From assembly GCF_012726175.1 (NCBI RefSeq), contig NZ_JAASAD010000024.1, forward strand, positions 1-49,622: 49,622 nucleotides of DNA. Reading direction: 5' to 3'. A model generated the notes under the pieces. The model did not search any database. It was not told the DNA's origin and saw nothing but the letters and a program-made list of their open reading frames with translations. Source of the DNA: Micromonospora sp. HNM0581 (lineage in GTDB: Bacteria; Actinomycetota; Actinomycetes; Mycobacteriales; Micromonosporaceae). The translations under genes and the position numbers were made by a program. Positions 1-8,314 of this stretch are shown here, piece by piece; the first letter of the stretch is position 1, and every line of letters starts with the position of its first letter.

Positions 1-127
1 AACGGGCGCGGTCCTCGATCGATCAAACTTCAGCTTCGACACCTGAATGATCATCGAAAGGCCGCGCCCGGCCTCATACCACCACGATCAGGAGTGTCCA
101 CCTAAGACACCCACAACGGGCAATCCG

Positions 128-334
128 CTACCTTGCCTGAGCCCTGGCCCGGTCCCGCGGCACGTCGATCTGCACCGGACCGGTGCTGTCGGTCAGCACC
201 GTCTTCGACCGGGCGCCGTTGCGGATGTTGCCCGAGCCGGCGCCGTCGGGTTCGTGTTTGGTATAGCCGAGGTGCTCGGTCAGCTCCTCGTTCAACACCG
301 TCTCCCGTCTCCAGAACCGTGCATGACGAGGCAC
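128..334 (-). pseudogene. IS256-family transposase remnant
   Basis: The reverse strand encodes a short stretch typical of the N-terminal part of IS256-family transposases (LTEHLGYTKHEPDGAGSGN, then KTVLTD and IDVPRDR). The reading frame stops just after PRDR, where an intact transposase would run on for some 300 residues including the DDE domain. It abuts a second, unrelated transposase fragment, so this is a relic and not an active element. It marks the left edge of the cluster as a former insertion hot spot. Confidence 0.7.
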
Positions 335-339
335 TAGCG

Positions 340-589
340 TTCACGCAGGCGAATCGGCGGACCGTCAGAGCGACCAGCACCTCATGGCCACCCAACCTGG
401 CATCGGCCAGCCGCGCACATAGCGACCGTGCACCGTGGTTGACCAGGTACCGCAGACCCCGCACGACGCCCGCACCGTCTGCGTCGCCGCGTCGATCCTG
501 ACCGCAACAGCCCGAACCGCCACCGCTTCCAACCGCAGGCCCGTCAGGTGCGGCAGCAACGCCGATATGGTCTCCATCCCGGCACCCAA
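340..589 (-). pseudogene. ISL3-family transposase remnant, frameshifted
   Basis: The reverse strand starts with LLPHLTGLRLEAVAV and a zinc-finger-like CGVCG...HGRY block, as in the N-terminus of ISL3-family transposases. Around 420 the reading frame changes: the next frame continues with ARLADARLGGHEVLV and LTVRRFACVNAS, which is the expected continuation. After that the sequence runs into the IS256 remnant. It is a doubly broken fragment of about 80 residues. From 590 to 795 I see no coding sequence. Confidence 0.6.
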
Positions 590-795
590 CCCGAACTACC
601 GGCGAGCGCGACTCACAGAATGTGCGCCAGAGCCTGAAAACGGACCCCTGGCGACGGCCGAAACGGATCCCCTTCACTGGTTGATCTTTGTTAGTCGTTG
701 GTCTTCGTGGCCGCGGAGTTTCGGGGGCGCCATCCAGGGCTACGGCGGGCCGGCCGACGTCCGTCGCGTTAGCCCCTCGAATCCTCCTTGACGGC

Positions 796-838
796 GATGA
801 TGCAGCTCCAGTGAGGCTCAAATCGTCCGGAGCAGAGT
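796..838 (+). promoter_or_regulatory. Candidate SARP-type promoter of nitrososynthase operon
   Basis: Heptamers GATGATG / TCCAGTG / TCAAATC sit at 11-bp spacing, followed by 8 bp and the hexamer CAGAGT (833-838). Forty nucleotides separate the hexamer from the ATG at 879. Only the second and third repeats resemble the consensus. A near-palindrome (837-852, 7 of 8 pairs) overlaps the hexamer. Confidence 0.45.
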
Positions 839-878
839 CGGATGCATCTGACGCACACGGTCACAGACTGGAGCATGG

Positions 879-2150
879 ATGACCAACACGCCTGTTCGAG
901 CACCGGCGGCCGGGGAGTTGCTGGCACCGGTCAGCAAGGAGGGGCAGGCGTTCCTTGACCTGCTGGCCGTGCACATTCCGTACGTGCGGGAGGTAAGCGG
1001 AGCGCACGACCGGGACGGCACATTTCCGTTCGAGGTTTTCGATCGCTTTCGCACCTCGGGGGTGTTGGCCGCCACCGTTCCCGCCGAACTGGGCGGTCTC
1101 GGGGTGAGCCACATGCACGACGTGGCGCTCGCGCTACGTACCCTCGCCGAGTTCGACGCGTCCGTCGCGCTCGCGCTGCACATGCAGCTCAGCCGTGGGC
1201 TCACCCTCACATACGAGTGGCGTTACGGCGCGCCGGAGGCGCAGTCCCTCGCCGAGCGGCTCATGCGTTCGGTCGGCGAGCGCGAGGCGATCATCTGCGG
1301 TGCGGTCAAGGACGCGCCGCGTGCCACGACCAGGCTGACTCCGGCGCCTGGCGGAGGTTGGTTGCTCAACGGTCGCAAGACCCTGGTAAGCCTCGCGCCC
1401 GCCGCCACACACTTCGCGGTATACGCCGAGGTGCACGTCGACGAGGAACCGCTCCGCCTCGCCGCGCCGGTACTGACCCGCCAGACGCCCGGCCTCACGG
1501 TCCTCGACAACTGGGACGGCCTCGGCATGCGCGGCTCGGGCACTGTCGACATCGTCTTCGACAACTGCCCGATCGCAGCGGAGGACGTCCTCCCCAGGGC
1601 CGCCGTCGGTGCCCGCCAGGACGCGGTGCTCGCTGGGCAGACGGTCAGCTCGGTCACCATGCTCGGCATATACGCCGGGATCGCGTCGGCGGCGCGCAAC
1701 GTGGCCGTCGACTGGACCGTCCGGCGCCGGGTCGACCCAGGAGCGGCGGTCCGGACGCTGCTCGCCGAGATCGAGGCGCGATTGTTCGCACTGCGCTCGT
1801 CGGCCGCCGCCGCGCTACGCAATGCCGACGAGCTCGCATTCGACTTCTCGGTCGACGCCGATGAGCGCGGCCGCCGGATGATGACCCCGTTCCAGTGCGC
1901 GAAGCTCATGGTCAACCAGCTCGCGTCAGACATTGTCGATCGCTGCATGACGGTCGTCGGCGGCGCCTCCTTCTCGGCTCGGCACCCGCTCGCACGCCAC
2001 TACCGCGACGTGCGCGCCGGCCGATACATGCAGCCGTACACCTACGTCGACGCGATCGACTACCTCAGCGGCCAAGTCCTCTGCTTCGACCAGGACAACG
2101 ACTACGTCAGCGCACGGGCGATCAGAGCCCGGCGCGAGCCGTCCCCTTAG
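879..2150 (+). CDS. Flavin-dependent aminosugar N-oxygenase (nitrososynthase), acyl-CoA dehydrogenase fold
   Basis: This 423-residue protein has the acyl-CoA dehydrogenase fold: an N-terminal helical domain, a central beta domain (GGGWLLNGRKTLVSLAP, GLGMRGSGTVDIVFDN) and a C-terminal helical bundle. In sugar clusters this family (KijD3, RubN8, Micromonospora ORF36) oxidises the amino group of a dTDP-3-amino-2,3,6-trideoxysugar to hydroxylamine and nitroso, giving nitro sugars. The context is dTDP-sugar genes, and a flavin reductase that could supply reduced flavin lies at 4607-5221. An ATG preceded by GGAG defines the start. A glycosyltransferase follows after 7 bp, so the two are probably co-transcribed. 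A true acyl-CoA dehydrogenase is the alternative but fits the setting poorly. Confidence 0.75.
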   Translation: MTNTPVRAPAAGELLAPVSKEGQAFLDLLAVHIPYVREVSGAHDRDGTFPFEVFDRFRTSGVLAATVPAELGGLGVSHMHDVALALRTLAEFDASVALALHMQLSRGLTLTYEWRYGAPEAQSLAERLMRSVGEREAIICGAVKDAPRATTRLTPAPGGGWLLNGRKTLVSLAPAATHFAVYAEVHVDEEPLRLAAPVLTRQTPGLTVLDNWDGLGMRGSGTVDIVFDNCPIAAEDVLPRAAVGARQDAVLAGQTVSSVTMLGIYAGIASAARNVAVDWTVRRRVDPGAAVRTLLAEIEARLFALRSSAAAALRNADELAFDFSVDADERGRRMMTPFQCAKLMVNQLASDIVDRCMTVVGGASFSARHPLARHYRDVRAGRYMQPYTYVDAIDYLSGQVLCFDQDNDYVSARAIRARREPSP

Positions 2151-2157
2151 GAGAGCC

Positions 2158-3291
2158 ATGCGCGTCCTGTTCATCCCGTCCCCCGGGCTCAGCCACATCC
2201 TGCCCACCGTGCCGCTCGCCCACGCCCTTCAGGCCGCGGGCCACCACGTCCGGTACGCGGGTGGTGGCGAGATCCATGCCGTCGCCGAGGCCGGTTTGTG
2301 TGGCGTCGACGCCTCGCCCGGCGCCGACTACGCGAAGTTGTTCATCCCCGACGAGACCGACGGCGTCGACCCGATGCACTCCGACGAGGCGGGCGTCGCA
2401 GATCTCGCAGCCATGTTCGCCCGGGTCTCGGGGGCCGTGGTGAACGGCGCGCTCGCGTTCGCGAAGCAGTGGCGGCCGGACCTGGTCGTGTACACCCCGA
2501 CGCAGGGTGCCGGGCCACTCGTCGCCGCTGCGCTCGGGATACCCTGCGCCGGACTGCCGCTCGGGCCAACCGACGGTGAGGAGCAGCTGCCATCGCTGAT
2601 CCGTGCGGCGATGGCCACCGACTACGAGCGGCACGGTGTCGGCGGCTCGCCCGGTACCCGGGTCCGGCTCATGCCGATGGCGCCGAGCATCGAGTCATTG
2701 TTGCCCGGTCCGCACACGCCGGGTGCCTGGCCCGTGCGGTACCAGCCTTACAACGGCGGTGCGATCCTGCCGGAGTGGCTCGTGGAAGCGCCGGCGCGGC
2801 CGCGCATCGCGGTCACGCTCGGCACGATCGACGCCCGCTGGGGTGGGATCGCCCAGCTGGCCCCGTTCATCGAGGCCGCCGGTTCTGTCGAGGCCGAGTT
2901 CGTGCTCACTCTGGGCGGCGGTGATGAGGCGCTGCTCGGCAAGTTGCCGCAGAACGTCCGCGTCATCGAATGGCTCCCGCTTGGTGTGCTCCTGGAGTCC
3001 TGCGCCGGGATCATCCACCACGGCGGCAGCGGCACGATCATGACCGCGCTCGTCGCCGGGGTGCCGCAGTGTGTGATCCCGCAGGGTTCCTTCCAGAACA
3101 TCGGGCGCGACGTGCTGGTCAAGCGAGGCATCGGCTTCTCGACCAGTTCGGCCCAGCTGGGTCCTGCAGAGTGCCGGCGGCTCCTCGAGGACGACTCGAT
3201 GCGCGAGGCGGCTCGGGACGCGGCCTCCGAGGCCGCCACCATGCCGCCGGTCGCCGACCTCGTTCCCCGGTTGGTGCAGCTCACCAGGTGA
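2158..3291 (+). CDS. GT-B (GT1 family) glycosyltransferase
   Basis: The 377-residue protein has the two Rossmann-like domains of antibiotic GT1 enzymes. The N-terminus (MRVLFIPSPGLSHILPTVPLA) begins the acceptor domain. The nucleotide-sugar signature IIHHGGSGTIMTAL lies near residue 284, followed by GVPQCVIPQG. It is about 40 residues shorter than the other transferases here, mainly in the acceptor domain, and is the most divergent of the set, so it may act on a different acceptor. The ribosome site AGGAGAG stands 2 nt before the ATG, and the gene follows the nitrososynthase by 7 bp. It may transfer the nitro sugar or its amino precursor; the sugar cannot be read from sequence. Confidence 0.85.
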   Translation: MRVLFIPSPGLSHILPTVPLAHALQAAGHHVRYAGGGEIHAVAEAGLCGVDASPGADYAKLFIPDETDGVDPMHSDEAGVADLAAMFARVSGAVVNGALAFAKQWRPDLVVYTPTQGAGPLVAAALGIPCAGLPLGPTDGEEQLPSLIRAAMATDYERHGVGGSPGTRVRLMPMAPSIESLLPGPHTPGAWPVRYQPYNGGAILPEWLVEAPARPRIAVTLGTIDARWGGIAQLAPFIEAAGSVEAEFVLTLGGGDEALLGKLPQNVRVIEWLPLGVLLESCAGIIHHGGSGTIMTALVAGVPQCVIPQGSFQNIGRDVLVKRGIGFSTSSAQLGPAECRRLLEDDSMREAARDAASEAATMPPVADLVPRLVQLTR

Positions 3292-3299
3292 GCCGGTAC

Positions 3300-3342
3300 G
3301 CGAAACGGCCTCGCCCGCGGCGACCGGACGAGGCCGTTTCGC
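3300..3342. terminator. Bidirectional hairpin terminator
   Basis: A perfect 14-bp stem (3300-3313 with 3329-3342) closes a 15-nt loop. It lies between two convergent genes and has no long T-tract, as is usual in high-GC actinobacteria. Confidence 0.75.
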
Positions 3343-3368
3343 ACTGCCGGCGCTGCCCGGCGTGACGC

Positions 3369-3788
3369 TCAGAGCGCCGGTGCCGGGTGGCCGAGTTCCC
3401 GGAACAGCGGGGCGAAGTCGAATATGTCCCAGTGCTCGACGACCTTGCCCTCCTCGTTGAAGCGCAGCTCCTCGAGGTAGTGCCAGGTGACCTTCCGCCC
3501 GGTCGCCGGTATCCCGGCGAACTCACCGCTGTGCGTGGCGGTCGCGGTCAACCGGAGCATCACCCGGTCGTCTTCCGCGAGGATGCTCTTCACTTCGAGT
3601 CGCAGGTCTGAGAAGGACACCAGCGAGCCACGCATCGCCGTCAGGACGAGTTCAGTGTCGTGCGGCTCGCCGTCCAGGTTGTAATGCGTGACGTCGGGCG
3701 CCCAGTGCTCAGTCACACCCGACACGTCTGCCCGGTTCCAGGCGGCGACCATCTGCAGGCAGCGATTCTTGTTCTCCAGCGGCGACAT
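3369..3788 (-). CDS. SnoaL2/AclR-type hydroxylation partner (SnoaL-like fold)
   Basis: This 139-residue single-domain protein has the SnoaL-like alpha+beta barrel. NKNRCLQMVAAWNRADVSGV, DDRVMLRLTATATHSGEF, GRKVTWHYLEELRF and GKVVEHWDIFDFAPLFRELG closely recall SnoaL2 of nogalamycin and AclR of aclacinomycin biosynthesis. SnoaL2 works with the short-chain reductase SnoaW to hydroxylate C-1 of the anthracycline; in nogalamycin that oxygen carries the bridged aminosugar. It is distinct from the true ring cyclase at 20192-20626. It follows the N-methyltransferase by 69 bp in the same direction and may also have its own promoter (3829-3871). Confidence 0.75.
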   Translation of the reverse strand: MSPLENKNRCLQMVAAWNRADVSGVTEHWAPDVTHYNLDGEPHDTELVLTAMRGSLVSFSDLRLEVKSILAEDDRVMLRLTATATHSGEFAGIPATGRKVTWHYLEELRFNEEGKVVEHWDIFDFAPLFRELGHPAPAL

Positions 3789-3828
3789 GCCAACTCCTCA
3801 TGCTCTGGGGTCTGCCGGGTCGCCGCCG

Positions 3829-3871
3829 ATGCTGGCACCCGGCGCTCGGAAAGGGCTTCAGTCCTCCTGGT
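3829..3871 (-). promoter_or_regulatory. Candidate SARP-type promoter of SnoaL2-like gene (weak)
   Basis: Reading toward the gene: ACCAGGA / TGAAGCC / CCGAGCG at 11-bp spacing, 8 bp, then CAGCAT (3834-3829), 40 nt before the ATG. It overlaps the 3' end of the upstream methyltransferase. Only the last repeat is close to consensus. Confidence 0.35.
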
Positions 3872-4610
3872 GTCCGGCACAGCCGACGAAGAGGCCACGG
3901 CCCGACTGGCTGCCCTCGAGGTAGCGCACGCTCAATCCCGCGCCCCGGAATGCCTTCTCATACGTGTCGCGGGGGAAAAGCGTGATGCGATGCTGCTCGA
4001 CGAAGTGGTGGACGCCGCCGGCGGGGCGAGCGACGATGTAGTGGACCTCCATTCGGGAAGCGTCGCCGTCGCGCTTGGAGTGTGAGAGGCGTACGACGGT
4101 CGTCCCGTCGGCCTCGACAAGGGAGGCCGACACGTATCCGTCGAGGTAGGTGTCCGGGAACCACCAAGGGTCGATTGCGACCACACCGCCGGACGAGAGG
4201 TGCGTCGCGAAGCGCCGCAGGGCCGCGTTCAGCTCCTCGACGTCGGTGAGGTAGCCCACGGAGCCGAACATGCAGGTGATCACGTCGTACCGCTCGCCGA
4301 GATGGAAGGAGCGCATGTCGCCGTGGTGCACGACCGCCCCCGGGGTGTTCGTGCGGGCCGCCTCGACCATCGCAGGGGACAGTTCCAGGCCCTCCACCCG
4401 GTCGAAGAGCCGAGCGAACGCGCGCAGGTGCGCACCGGTGCCGCAGGCGACGTCGAGCAGGGTCGCAGCGCCGGGCAGCAACGCCCGCGCCTGCTCGGCG
4501 ACGAACGCGGCTTCCTCGTCGTAATCCTTGCCTCGGGCACGGTGCACCAGCTCGTACACCTCGGCCTGTTCCTCGCCGTACATGCCGGCCGCCGGCACCG
4601 ATGTCGTCAT
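3858..4610 (-). CDS. dTDP-aminosugar N-methyltransferase (TylM1/DesVI type)
   Basis: The 250-residue class I methyltransferase has the SAM-binding motif LLDVACGTGAHLRAFA, the post-motif acidic GLELSP and the family block VAIDPWWFPDTYLDGYV, and ends with YLEGSQSGRGLFVG. These are typical of TylM1/DesVI enzymes that methylate the 3-amino group of dTDP-3-amino-deoxyhexoses. A second copy lies at 9603-10313; two copies could serve two aminosugars or different methylation steps, for example to reach the dimethylamino group of L-rhodosamine. Its start codon overlaps the stop of the flavin reductase by 4 nt, indicating translational coupling. Confidence 0.85.
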   Translation of the reverse strand: MTTSVPAAGMYGEEQAEVYELVHRARGKDYDEEAAFVAEQARALLPGAATLLDVACGTGAHLRAFARLFDRVEGLELSPAMVEAARTNTPGAVVHHGDMRSFHLGERYDVITCMFGSVGYLTDVEELNAALRRFATHLSSGGVVAIDPWWFPDTYLDGYVSASLVEADGTTVVRLSHSKRDGDASRMEVHYIVARPAGGVHHFVEQHRITLFPRDTYEKAFRGAGLSVRYLEGSQSGRGLFVGCAGHQED

Positions 4611-5221
4611 CGCCGCGCTCCCGCCACCGTCGGCCGCACCCGACGGCGGGCGGCGACGAGTACCTGATCCAGCAGAATCTCCAGAGCGGCCCGAGTACGG
4701 GGGTCGGCGGGCGCTCCGGTCGTGTCCAGTTCGGCGCGCTCACCAGACAGGGCGAGGCCGAGCGGGGTCGGCCAGCCACGCAGCGCGTGCGCGATGGTCC
4801 GCAGGGTGGCCAGGGTGGAGTGCGCGCCCTGTTCCCCGGAGGAGATGGCAACGCAGCCGATCGGCCGGTCGCTGAGGAACGGCTCACGGGCGTCGGCGAG
4901 GTCGTTGGCGTAGTCGAGAGCGTTCTTCAGCAGGCCGGAGACGGTGCCGTGATACGTGGGTGAGAGGAGCACGACCCCGTCGGCACGGGCGAGGGCCGCC
5001 ACGATCCGTCGTACCCGCTGCGGCCCGTCCCCGCGGTGTGGCCGGTAGAACGGCAACTCGAGGTCGGCGCCGCGCAGGCACGTGACGACGGCTCCCTCCT
5101 CGGCGCATCTACCAGCACACCACACGGCAAGCCGGCCGGTGCGCGACGATGCGCACAGCGAGCCACCGATGAGTACAACCTGGGGAGCCGGATGGTTGCT
5201 GCGATGGGGTGGTCCAGGCAT
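4607..5221 (-). CDS. NAD(P)H-dependent FMN reductase, probable nitrososynthase partner
   Basis: This 204-residue flavodoxin-fold protein has the phosphate-binding loop GGSLCASSRTGRLA, the LLSPTYHGTVSGLLKNALDY motif and CVAISSGEQG. These mark NADPH-dependent FMN reductases. Such enzymes provide reduced flavin to two-component monooxygenases. The only flavin-using N-oxygenase in the window that would need this is the nitrososynthase at 879, so I infer a partnership. The gene is first in an operon with the N-methyltransferase (ATGA overlap). Confidence 0.8.
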   Translation of the reverse strand: MPGPPHRSNHPAPQVVLIGGSLCASSRTGRLAVWCAGRCAEEGAVVTCLRGADLELPFYRPHRGDGPQRVRRIVAALARADGVVLLSPTYHGTVSGLLKNALDYANDLADAREPFLSDRPIGCVAISSGEQGAHSTLATLRTIAHALRGWPTPLGLALSGERAELDTTGAPADPRTRAALEILLDQVLVAARRRVRPTVAGARR

Positions 5222-5263
5222 CGACGGACCTCTTTCTGTCGTGCTGAACGTCGTGTCATGGCG

Positions 5264-5306
5264 ACTCTGCCCGGCTCCGGTCGGCGACGCATCGACGCCC
5301 GCTCGA
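5264..5306 (-). promoter_or_regulatory. Candidate SARP-type promoter of flavin reductase operon
   Basis: Toward the gene: TCGAGCG / TCGATGC / CCGACCG at 11-bp spacing, 8 bp, then CAGAGT (5269-5264), 42 nt before the ATG at 5221. It interleaves with the opposite-facing box at 5292-5334, so one activator array could serve both directions. Confidence 0.6.
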
Positions 5307-5334
5307 GCACCTTTCGACCGGATGTGGCCAGGAT
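5292..5334 (+). promoter_or_regulatory. Candidate SARP-type promoter, best match
   Basis: Three heptamers each beginning TCGA (TCGACGC / TCGAGCA / TCGACCG) start at 5292, 5303 and 5314. After 8 bp comes CAGGAT (5329-5334), 42 nt before the GTG at 5377. This is the cleanest copy of the layout in the window. Confidence 0.7.
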
Positions 5335-5376
5335 GGCGACGCGCAGGCCGTGCGCATCCGTATCGAGGGAGCTGCG

Positions 5377-6585
5377 GTGAAGGTCCTGTTCACGGTGTCG
5401 TCCTGGCCCACCCACTACGCTGTGATGGTGCCGATCGGCTGGGCACTGCAGGCCGGCGGGCACGAGGTGCGCGTTTAGTGCACCCCGTCGCAGGTAGCGC
5501 CGCTGTGCGCAGCGGGGCTGACTCCGGTGCCGATTCTGGGCAGTCCGTCGGACGAGATCCGGCTCCGCCTGCAGTACTTCACGGAGGCGGTCGACGGGGT
5601 ATGGCCGTACCCGTGGCCACCGTTGCATCCGATCACCGGCGCGCACCTGGACGGCTTGGACGACTTCGACCTGACCGGGTTTCGCGAGCGTCAGCTCCCG
5701 GAGGTCGCCGCCCGGGCCGCGGCCAGCTTCGACGCCGCGGTCGAGTACACGACGGCGCTCCGGCCGGACTTCGTGCTGCACGACCCGGCGAGCCTGGAGG
5801 GCCTGCTCGCCGGCCTCGTCACCGGCGTCAAGACGGCCATGCTGCTGTGGGGTCCGGTCGGTCCGGCCGAACCAGAGCACATGCGGATCGTGCCGGATGA
5901 CATCAGCGGCTCCTTCGCCCGCTACGGTCTCGGCCCGTTCGACGCCGGCATGATCAAGATGGTCGTCGACCCGTGCCCGTCGTCGGTCGAACCGCCGCTG
6001 GCGGCCGAGCGGCTGCCGGTGCGCTACGTCCCCTACAACGGCACCGCCCCGGCTCCGACGTGGCTGCTCGAACCCATCGACCGTCCGCGGGTCTGTTTGT
6101 CCTGGTCGACGGCGTTGCGCTCGATGTCGGGTCCCCGCTCGTTCGTGCTGCCCGAGGCAGTGCGTGCGCTCGAAGGCCTGGACGCCGAGGTGGTACTCAC
6201 CGCGACCGCGCAGGACGTGGCCGAGCTCGGCCCGGTGCCGCCGACGGTGCGGGTACTCGAGCGGCTTCCGTTACGGCTGCTGCTGCCGACGTGCTCAGCG
6301 GTTGTCCACCACGGAGGCGGCGGCAGCACCCTGACCTCGCTCTGGGCGGGCGTGCCACAGGTGCTGCTGACGTTCGCCTCCGAACAGGCCGCGTCGGCGA
6401 CCCGGGTGGCCGCAGCCGGCGCTGGCGATCAGCTGCCGGGTCACCTCGTCGACGCCGCCGCGATCCGCCGTGCCATCGACGAACTGCTCGCCGACGGGTC
6501 GTACAGGCGGTCGGCCGTGCGGCTGCGCGGAGAGATGGAGCAGCGGCCGACGCCCGCGGATCTCGTAGACCTGATCGGCGTCTGA
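5377..6585 (+). pseudogene. GT1 glycosyltransferase interrupted by an in-frame TAG
   Basis: From a GTG at 5377 the frame reads a normal GT1 N-terminus (KVLFTVSSWPTHYAV, then GHEVRV) and then meets TAG at 5476-5478. The same frame continues to 6585 with a complete transferase, including VVHHGGGGSTLTSL and GVPQVLLTF. In paralogues this position holds an alanine or similar residue (VRVA). Full length would be 402 codons. A TTA leucine codon sits at position 299. Restart downstream would lose the first beta strand and loop of the acceptor domain, so the product would probably be inactive. It may be a true nonsense mutation or a sequencing error; the intact promoter upstream suggests recent loss or error. 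Confidence 0.7.
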
Positions 6586-6713
6586 CTCTCTGCTTCCTCG
6601 TCCGTGACAGCTCTCCGGCTCCCTGACGGCGACCATCGAAGCTGCACGGGTCGAGCGGACCGGCTGGCGGCACTGAGGATACGGCTGCGGTTGCCGCTCA
6701 ACGACGCCGACGA

Positions 6714-6739
6714 CCGCCCCCGCCTGACCGCCGGGGCGG
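6714..6739. terminator. Candidate terminator hairpin
   Basis: A 7-bp GC stem (6714-6720 with 6733-6739) with a 12-nt loop lies between convergent genes. It is weaker than the other hairpins here. Confidence 0.4.
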
Positions 6740-6750
6740 CCGGCGGGTGA

Positions 6751-8187
6751 TCAGGTGATCAGGCTGTGCAGGCAGGCGAGCATGCTGCGTGCCTGGACAC
6801 TCAGGTAGTGGCTGTGTCGCAGCAGCGCCACAAGCTGGTGCACGGCGATCCAGCGGAACGCCCGATGCTCCAGCTCGGCGCCGCGACTGGTCTCGACGAT
6901 CATGTACCGGTTGAGCGCGTGGAAGAATCGACCGCCCTCCTCGGACAGCACGGTGTCGAAGTGGATCTGGTCGGCAGGCGCGTTGAGAAATTCTGGGAGG
7001 AACCGCGGCCGGTCGCCGGGTGGCAGCATCTCGTGGTTGCCGGGGATACACTGCACGGTGGGACCGAGTTCGACGACGTCGAGATAGCCGGGCTCGACTC
7101 TGGCCTGCACGAGGACGTGCAGCACGCCGCCGATGTCCTGCACCAGGAGTCCGATCAGCCCGGTGCCGACCGGCTCGATCATCGGCTGCGTCCAGTGGGC
7201 GACCTCACGCCCGCCCGCCGAGACGCCGACTCCGATGACCGAGAAGAACCGGCCGCTCTCGTGGACGATCGCGTCCTCAGTCCGATGCCAGCCGGTCACC
7301 TCGTTCAGCGGGATTCGCCGGGTCTCGACGTCGAGCCCGCAGCGCATCTCGGTGATCCAACTGAGGACCTCGCCCGTGGTGTGCAAGCTGCCGGCGGTCT
7401 CGTCGCAGGCACGGATCAGCGACTCGCGGATCGCGCCGCCGCCGGGCAGCACCCTGTGCACACCGGCGCCAGCGAACGGCAGGCATGACAGCACGGTGCG
7501 AGCGTCCATGTTCACCAGATCGTCTGCGCTGAGCAAGGCATGGATCTGGCCGAGCGTGAGCCAGCGGAACCCGTCCAGCACCTCGACGTCCCCGGTCACC
7601 TCGACGACCATGTTCCGGTTGCGCTTGCGGTAGAACCAGGACCCCTGCTCGGACTGGCGTACATCACCGATCACCCGGTGCATACCGGGGTGGCGGAAGT
7701 AGTCCAGGTACGGCACGGCACGGCCGTTGTGTACCCGCGTGTAGTTGCTTCGGGTCGCCTGTACGGTCGGCGACAACTGCAGGCCGTTGCCGTTGCCCGG
7801 TTCCACCTTCGCCTGCATCAGGAAATGCAGTACCCCGTCGAACTCCTTGGCGATGATGCCGAGAATTCCGATCTCCGGCTGGTGAATGATCGGCTGGCGC
7901 CAGTGGGCGACCGGCCCGCCGGGAACCGCCACGTCGATGCCCTGCACCACGAAGAACTTGCTCAGGTCGTGGCGGATGTCGCCGGTCGCCGGGTCGGTGT
8001 GCCAGCTCTTCAGCGCTGACAACGGAATCCGGCGTACGTCGGTGTACGCGCGCCGGGCGAATTCGTCAAACCAGCCCCGGACGTCCGCAACGCCGGCGCC
8101 GTCGCGGACGAGAGCCGAGCGGGCTAGGCGCAGGTGGATCGGCTCACGATCGACCCGTAACGCCGTGGCAGGGGGCAGGACAGGCAT
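6751..8187 (-). CDS. NDP-hexose 2,3-dehydratase
   Basis: This 478-residue protein is built from two tandem copies of about 210 residues. The first contains LKSWHTD...SKFFVVQGIDV and VAHWRQPII; the second contains VTGWHRTED...GRFFSVIGVGV and VAHWTQPMI. That duplication is the hallmark of the TylX3/EryBVI family, which removes the C-2 hydroxyl of dTDP-4-keto-6-deoxyglucose and opens the 2,6-dideoxysugar branch. The product needs the 3-ketoreductase at 10329 or the aminotransferase at 8315. The ATG at 8187 has a GGAGG site. Leucine 10 is encoded by TTA, so translation may depend on the bldA tRNA. Confidence 0.92.
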   Translation of the reverse strand: MPVLPPATALRVDREPIHLRLARSALVRDGAGVADVRGWFDEFARRAYTDVRRIPLSALKSWHTDPATGDIRHDLSKFFVVQGIDVAVPGGPVAHWRQPIIHQPEIGILGIIAKEFDGVLHFLMQAKVEPGNGNGLQLSPTVQATRSNYTRVHNGRAVPYLDYFRHPGMHRVIGDVRQSEQGSWFYRKRNRNMVVEVTGDVEVLDGFRWLTLGQIHALLSADDLVNMDARTVLSCLPFAGAGVHRVLPGGGAIRESLIRACDETAGSLHTTGEVLSWITEMRCGLDVETRRIPLNEVTGWHRTEDAIVHESGRFFSVIGVGVSAGGREVAHWTQPMIEPVGTGLIGLLVQDIGGVLHVLVQARVEPGYLDVVELGPTVQCIPGNHEMLPPGDRPRFLPEFLNAPADQIHFDTVLSEEGGRFFHALNRYMIVETSRGAELEHRAFRWIAVHQLVALLRHSHYLSVQARSMLACLHSLIT

Positions 8188-8227
8188 GCGGCAGTCCTCC
8201 GTCGTCGTTACCAAGTGCGAAGTCTCG

Positions 8228-8270
8228 ACGGTCGCGCACCCGTCACGGGTAACCGTCGACGATGGCTGGA
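8228..8270 (-). promoter_or_regulatory. Candidate SARP-type promoter of 2,3-dehydratase
   Basis: Toward the gene: TCCAGCC / TCGACGG / CCGTGAC at 11-bp spacing, 8 bp, then GACCGT (8233-8228), 40 nt before the ATG at 8187. Confidence 0.5.
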
Positions 8271-8314
8271 TCCGCGCTCTACTGGCGCGCGAGCAGGCTC
8301 GCGCACCGGCCCGG

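Noticed and set aside
102..821. A 239-codon minus-strand frame at the left edge, apparently a single protein.
   Set aside because: Only a short internal part is recognisable, as the frameshifted continuation of the ISL3 remnant. The rest is unrelated sequence read through by chance.
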